A stretch of 64,000 bases of DNA from Clostridia bacterium (GTDB lineage: Bacteria > Bacillota > Clostridia > TANB77 > CAG-508): NCBI GenBank assembly GCA_900770385.1, contig CAAGKK010000037.1, positions 13,414 to 77,413 on the forward strand. Direction: 5' to 3'. Shown in pieces: positions 63,232 through 64,000 of this stretch. The notes under the pieces were generated by a model. The model had not been told where the DNA came from. It was given only the letters and a program-made list of their open reading frames with translations, and searched no databases. Both the position numbers and the translations under genes were made by a program. Each line of letters begins with the position of its first letter. The stretch's first letter is position 1.

Positions 63232-63466
63232 ATGGGAGAAAAAGGACTTGATTTTAAACATAAAGAAGTTATAAATATATCAGATGCCAAAAGATTACGG
63301 ATATGTACAAGATGTAACAGCGGATTTAAATACCGGAGTAATAACATCTATAATTGTGCCAGGAAATACAAAGATGTTTAATATATTTTCGGGGAAAGAC
63401 GATATTGTAATACCATGGGAAAAAATAAAGTGTATTGGTGAAGAAATAATACTTGTAGAAATATAG
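63232..63466 (+). CDS. ylmC: YlmC/YmxH family sporulation protein, read through a +1 frameshift at TTA-CGG
   Basis: YlmC/YmxH proteins are small PRC-barrel-like proteins next to sigG in spore formers. ATG at 63232 with AGAGAGGT upstream. The first 22 codons end K-E-V-I-N-I-S-D-A-K-R-L; the zero frame then meets CGG (63298-63300) and runs into a Cys/Arg-rich nonsense tail that stops at 63379-63381 (49 codons). Skipping C63298 continues G-Y-V-Q-D-V-T-A-D-L-N-T-G to I-P-W-E-K-I-K-C-I-G-E, as in the family, for 77 residues (Bacillus 81). An internal ATG at 63284 in the second frame lacks a ribosome site and would lose the first strand. Confidence 0.82.
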
Positions 63467-63531
63467 AAAAAACAATAAAAAAGGACAAAGAAAAATAAAA
63501 AAGAAAAAATAAAAAAAATTTAAAAAATGTA

Positions 63532-63561
63532 TTGACTTGTATACATAAATTATGCTAAAAT
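63532..63561 (+). promoter_or_regulatory. rRNA promoter P1
   Basis: TTGACT (63532-63537), 18-base spacer, TAAAAT (63556-63561) with extended TGC just before it. Confidence 0.6.
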
Positions 63562-63704
63562 AATAATTAGTTTGAAACTGATGAAAATAAAAATATTTTA
63601 ATTTAAAATTAGTAATATTTTTAGAGAAAAAGACATATAATTTAAGCATTAAAAATTACTGATTTTTTTATTTGCTAAAAAAATAAAAAAAATTAAAAAA
63701 AGTC

Positions 63705-63733
63705 TTGACATTAGTTTTAAATGATAGTATAAT
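63705..63733 (+). promoter_or_regulatory. rRNA promoter P2 (consensus)
   Basis: Perfect TTGACA (63705-63710), 17-base spacer, perfect TATAAT (63728-63733); about 190 bases before 16S. Confidence 0.85.
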
Positions 63734-63926
63734 TTAAAAGTTCCAACAATAATGGAACAAAGTACATTGAAAAGTAAACAGTAAATCCTTTAAGAGACCA
63801 AGCGGTAATACTTGATATTACCAAAATAAATTTTAAAGAAAAAAATGAGTCAAAAAACTCGAAGTAGATTAAACCTAATCTACAAAAAAAGATTATATCG
63901 TGTAGAAATACACTAATATAAAACAA

Positions 63927-64000
63927 TAACTAGAGAGTTTGATCCTGGCTCAGGATTAACGCTGGCGGCGCACATAAGACATGCAAGTCGAACGGAAGTC
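63927..64000 (+). rRNA. 16S ribosomal RNA, 5' end (cut by window edge)
   Basis: The conserved AGAGTTTGATCCTGGCTCAG begins at 63934 and is followed by AACGCTGGCGGCG and CATGCAAGTCGAACG. These are the standard first bases of bacterial 16S rRNA. The mature 5' end is placed about 7 bases earlier by comparison with E. coli numbering. The rest of the operon lies outside the window. Confidence 0.97.

Larger units (their letters stand above)
63467..63926 (+). promoter_or_regulatory. rRNA operon leader region
   Basis: 460 bases without a gene, very A-rich at first. It holds two tandem promoters and, after the second, leader hairpins: GGTAATA/TATTACC (63804-63822), GAGT/ACTC (63847-63860) and GTAGATTA/TAATCTAC (63864-63883), likely used in rRNA processing or antitermination. 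Confidence 0.7.

Noticed and set aside
63284..63466. ylmC starting at the ATG at 63284
   Set aside because: No ribosome site, and the conserved N-terminal strand lies upstream in the other frame; the shift model fits the family better.
1..64000. CRISPR arrays, tRNA genes, conjugation or phage structural genes
   Set aside because: I looked for regularly spaced direct repeats, tRNA-like cloverleaf ends and hallmark proteins and saw none.

Overview
The window is very AT-rich DNA from a spore-forming low-GC Gram-positive, most likely an uncultured Clostridia-type Bacillota. The reasons are the division and cell wall (dcw) genes, sipL/yabG/yunB, spoIIGA-sigE-sigG-ylmC, a meso-DAP-type MurE, AGGAGG ribosome binding sites and short intergenic gaps. 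I cannot name a genus. No tRNA gene or CRISPR array was seen. A 16S rRNA gene begins at the right edge.

Layout. 1-3.2 kb holds sporulation genes (yabG partial, sipL, yunB) and a small regulator. 3.3-12.5 kb holds dnaJ-like, ruvA-rarA, split TSUP permeases, a Cys-rich protein, a prepilin-like BspA-repeat protein, cdaA-truA and a phosphodiester glycosidase. 12.6-22 kb is the first half of the dcw cluster: mraZ with its own operator, rsmH, ftsL, spoVD/pbpB, murE, mraY, ftsW and murG, with no murF, murD, murC or murB. 22-49 kb is mostly housekeeping: topA, a SNF2 ATPase, trmFO, a Ca-type P-ATPase, addB, pgeF, ldcA, UDG, an oxidoreductase, rsmF-like, leuS, topB and cysE. It also carries several palindromic repeats and a REP-associated transposase flanked by inverted palindromes. 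49.3-54.5 kb is a murA split by a 3.9 kb serine-recombinase element. 54.5-59.9 kb is the second dcw half (ftsQ, two DUF881 genes, sbp, ftsA, ftsZ). 60-63.5 kb is the sporulation sigma locus.

Two results stand out. First, sigE and ylmC, 1.7 kb apart, are each broken by one extra base at the same kind of site: a Leu codon followed by CGG-A, where the family has Leu-Gly. Skipping the C restores the conserved protein in both (sigma-E region 4.2; the body of YlmC). In the genes I read, in-frame CGG occurs otherwise only in a GNAT acetyltransferase lying between them, where it encodes a conserved Arg. This suggests +1 frameshifting or four-base decoding at CGG, although assembly error is not excluded. 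Second, the element in murA sits two codons before the catalytic Cys codon. A 4-bp core (CAGG) lies at both ends, and joining there rebuilds an intact 417-codon murA. Integration also rewrites the C-terminus of the recombinase.

Regulatory sites that can be read include four 10-11 bp spaced MraZ boxes, a sigma-F-type promoter before sigG, a long-spacer (21 bp) promoter before spoIIGA like the Spo0A-dependent spoIIG promoter of Bacillus, a sigma-E-like promoter before yunB, two rRNA promoters and many intrinsic terminators, several overlapping stop codons.
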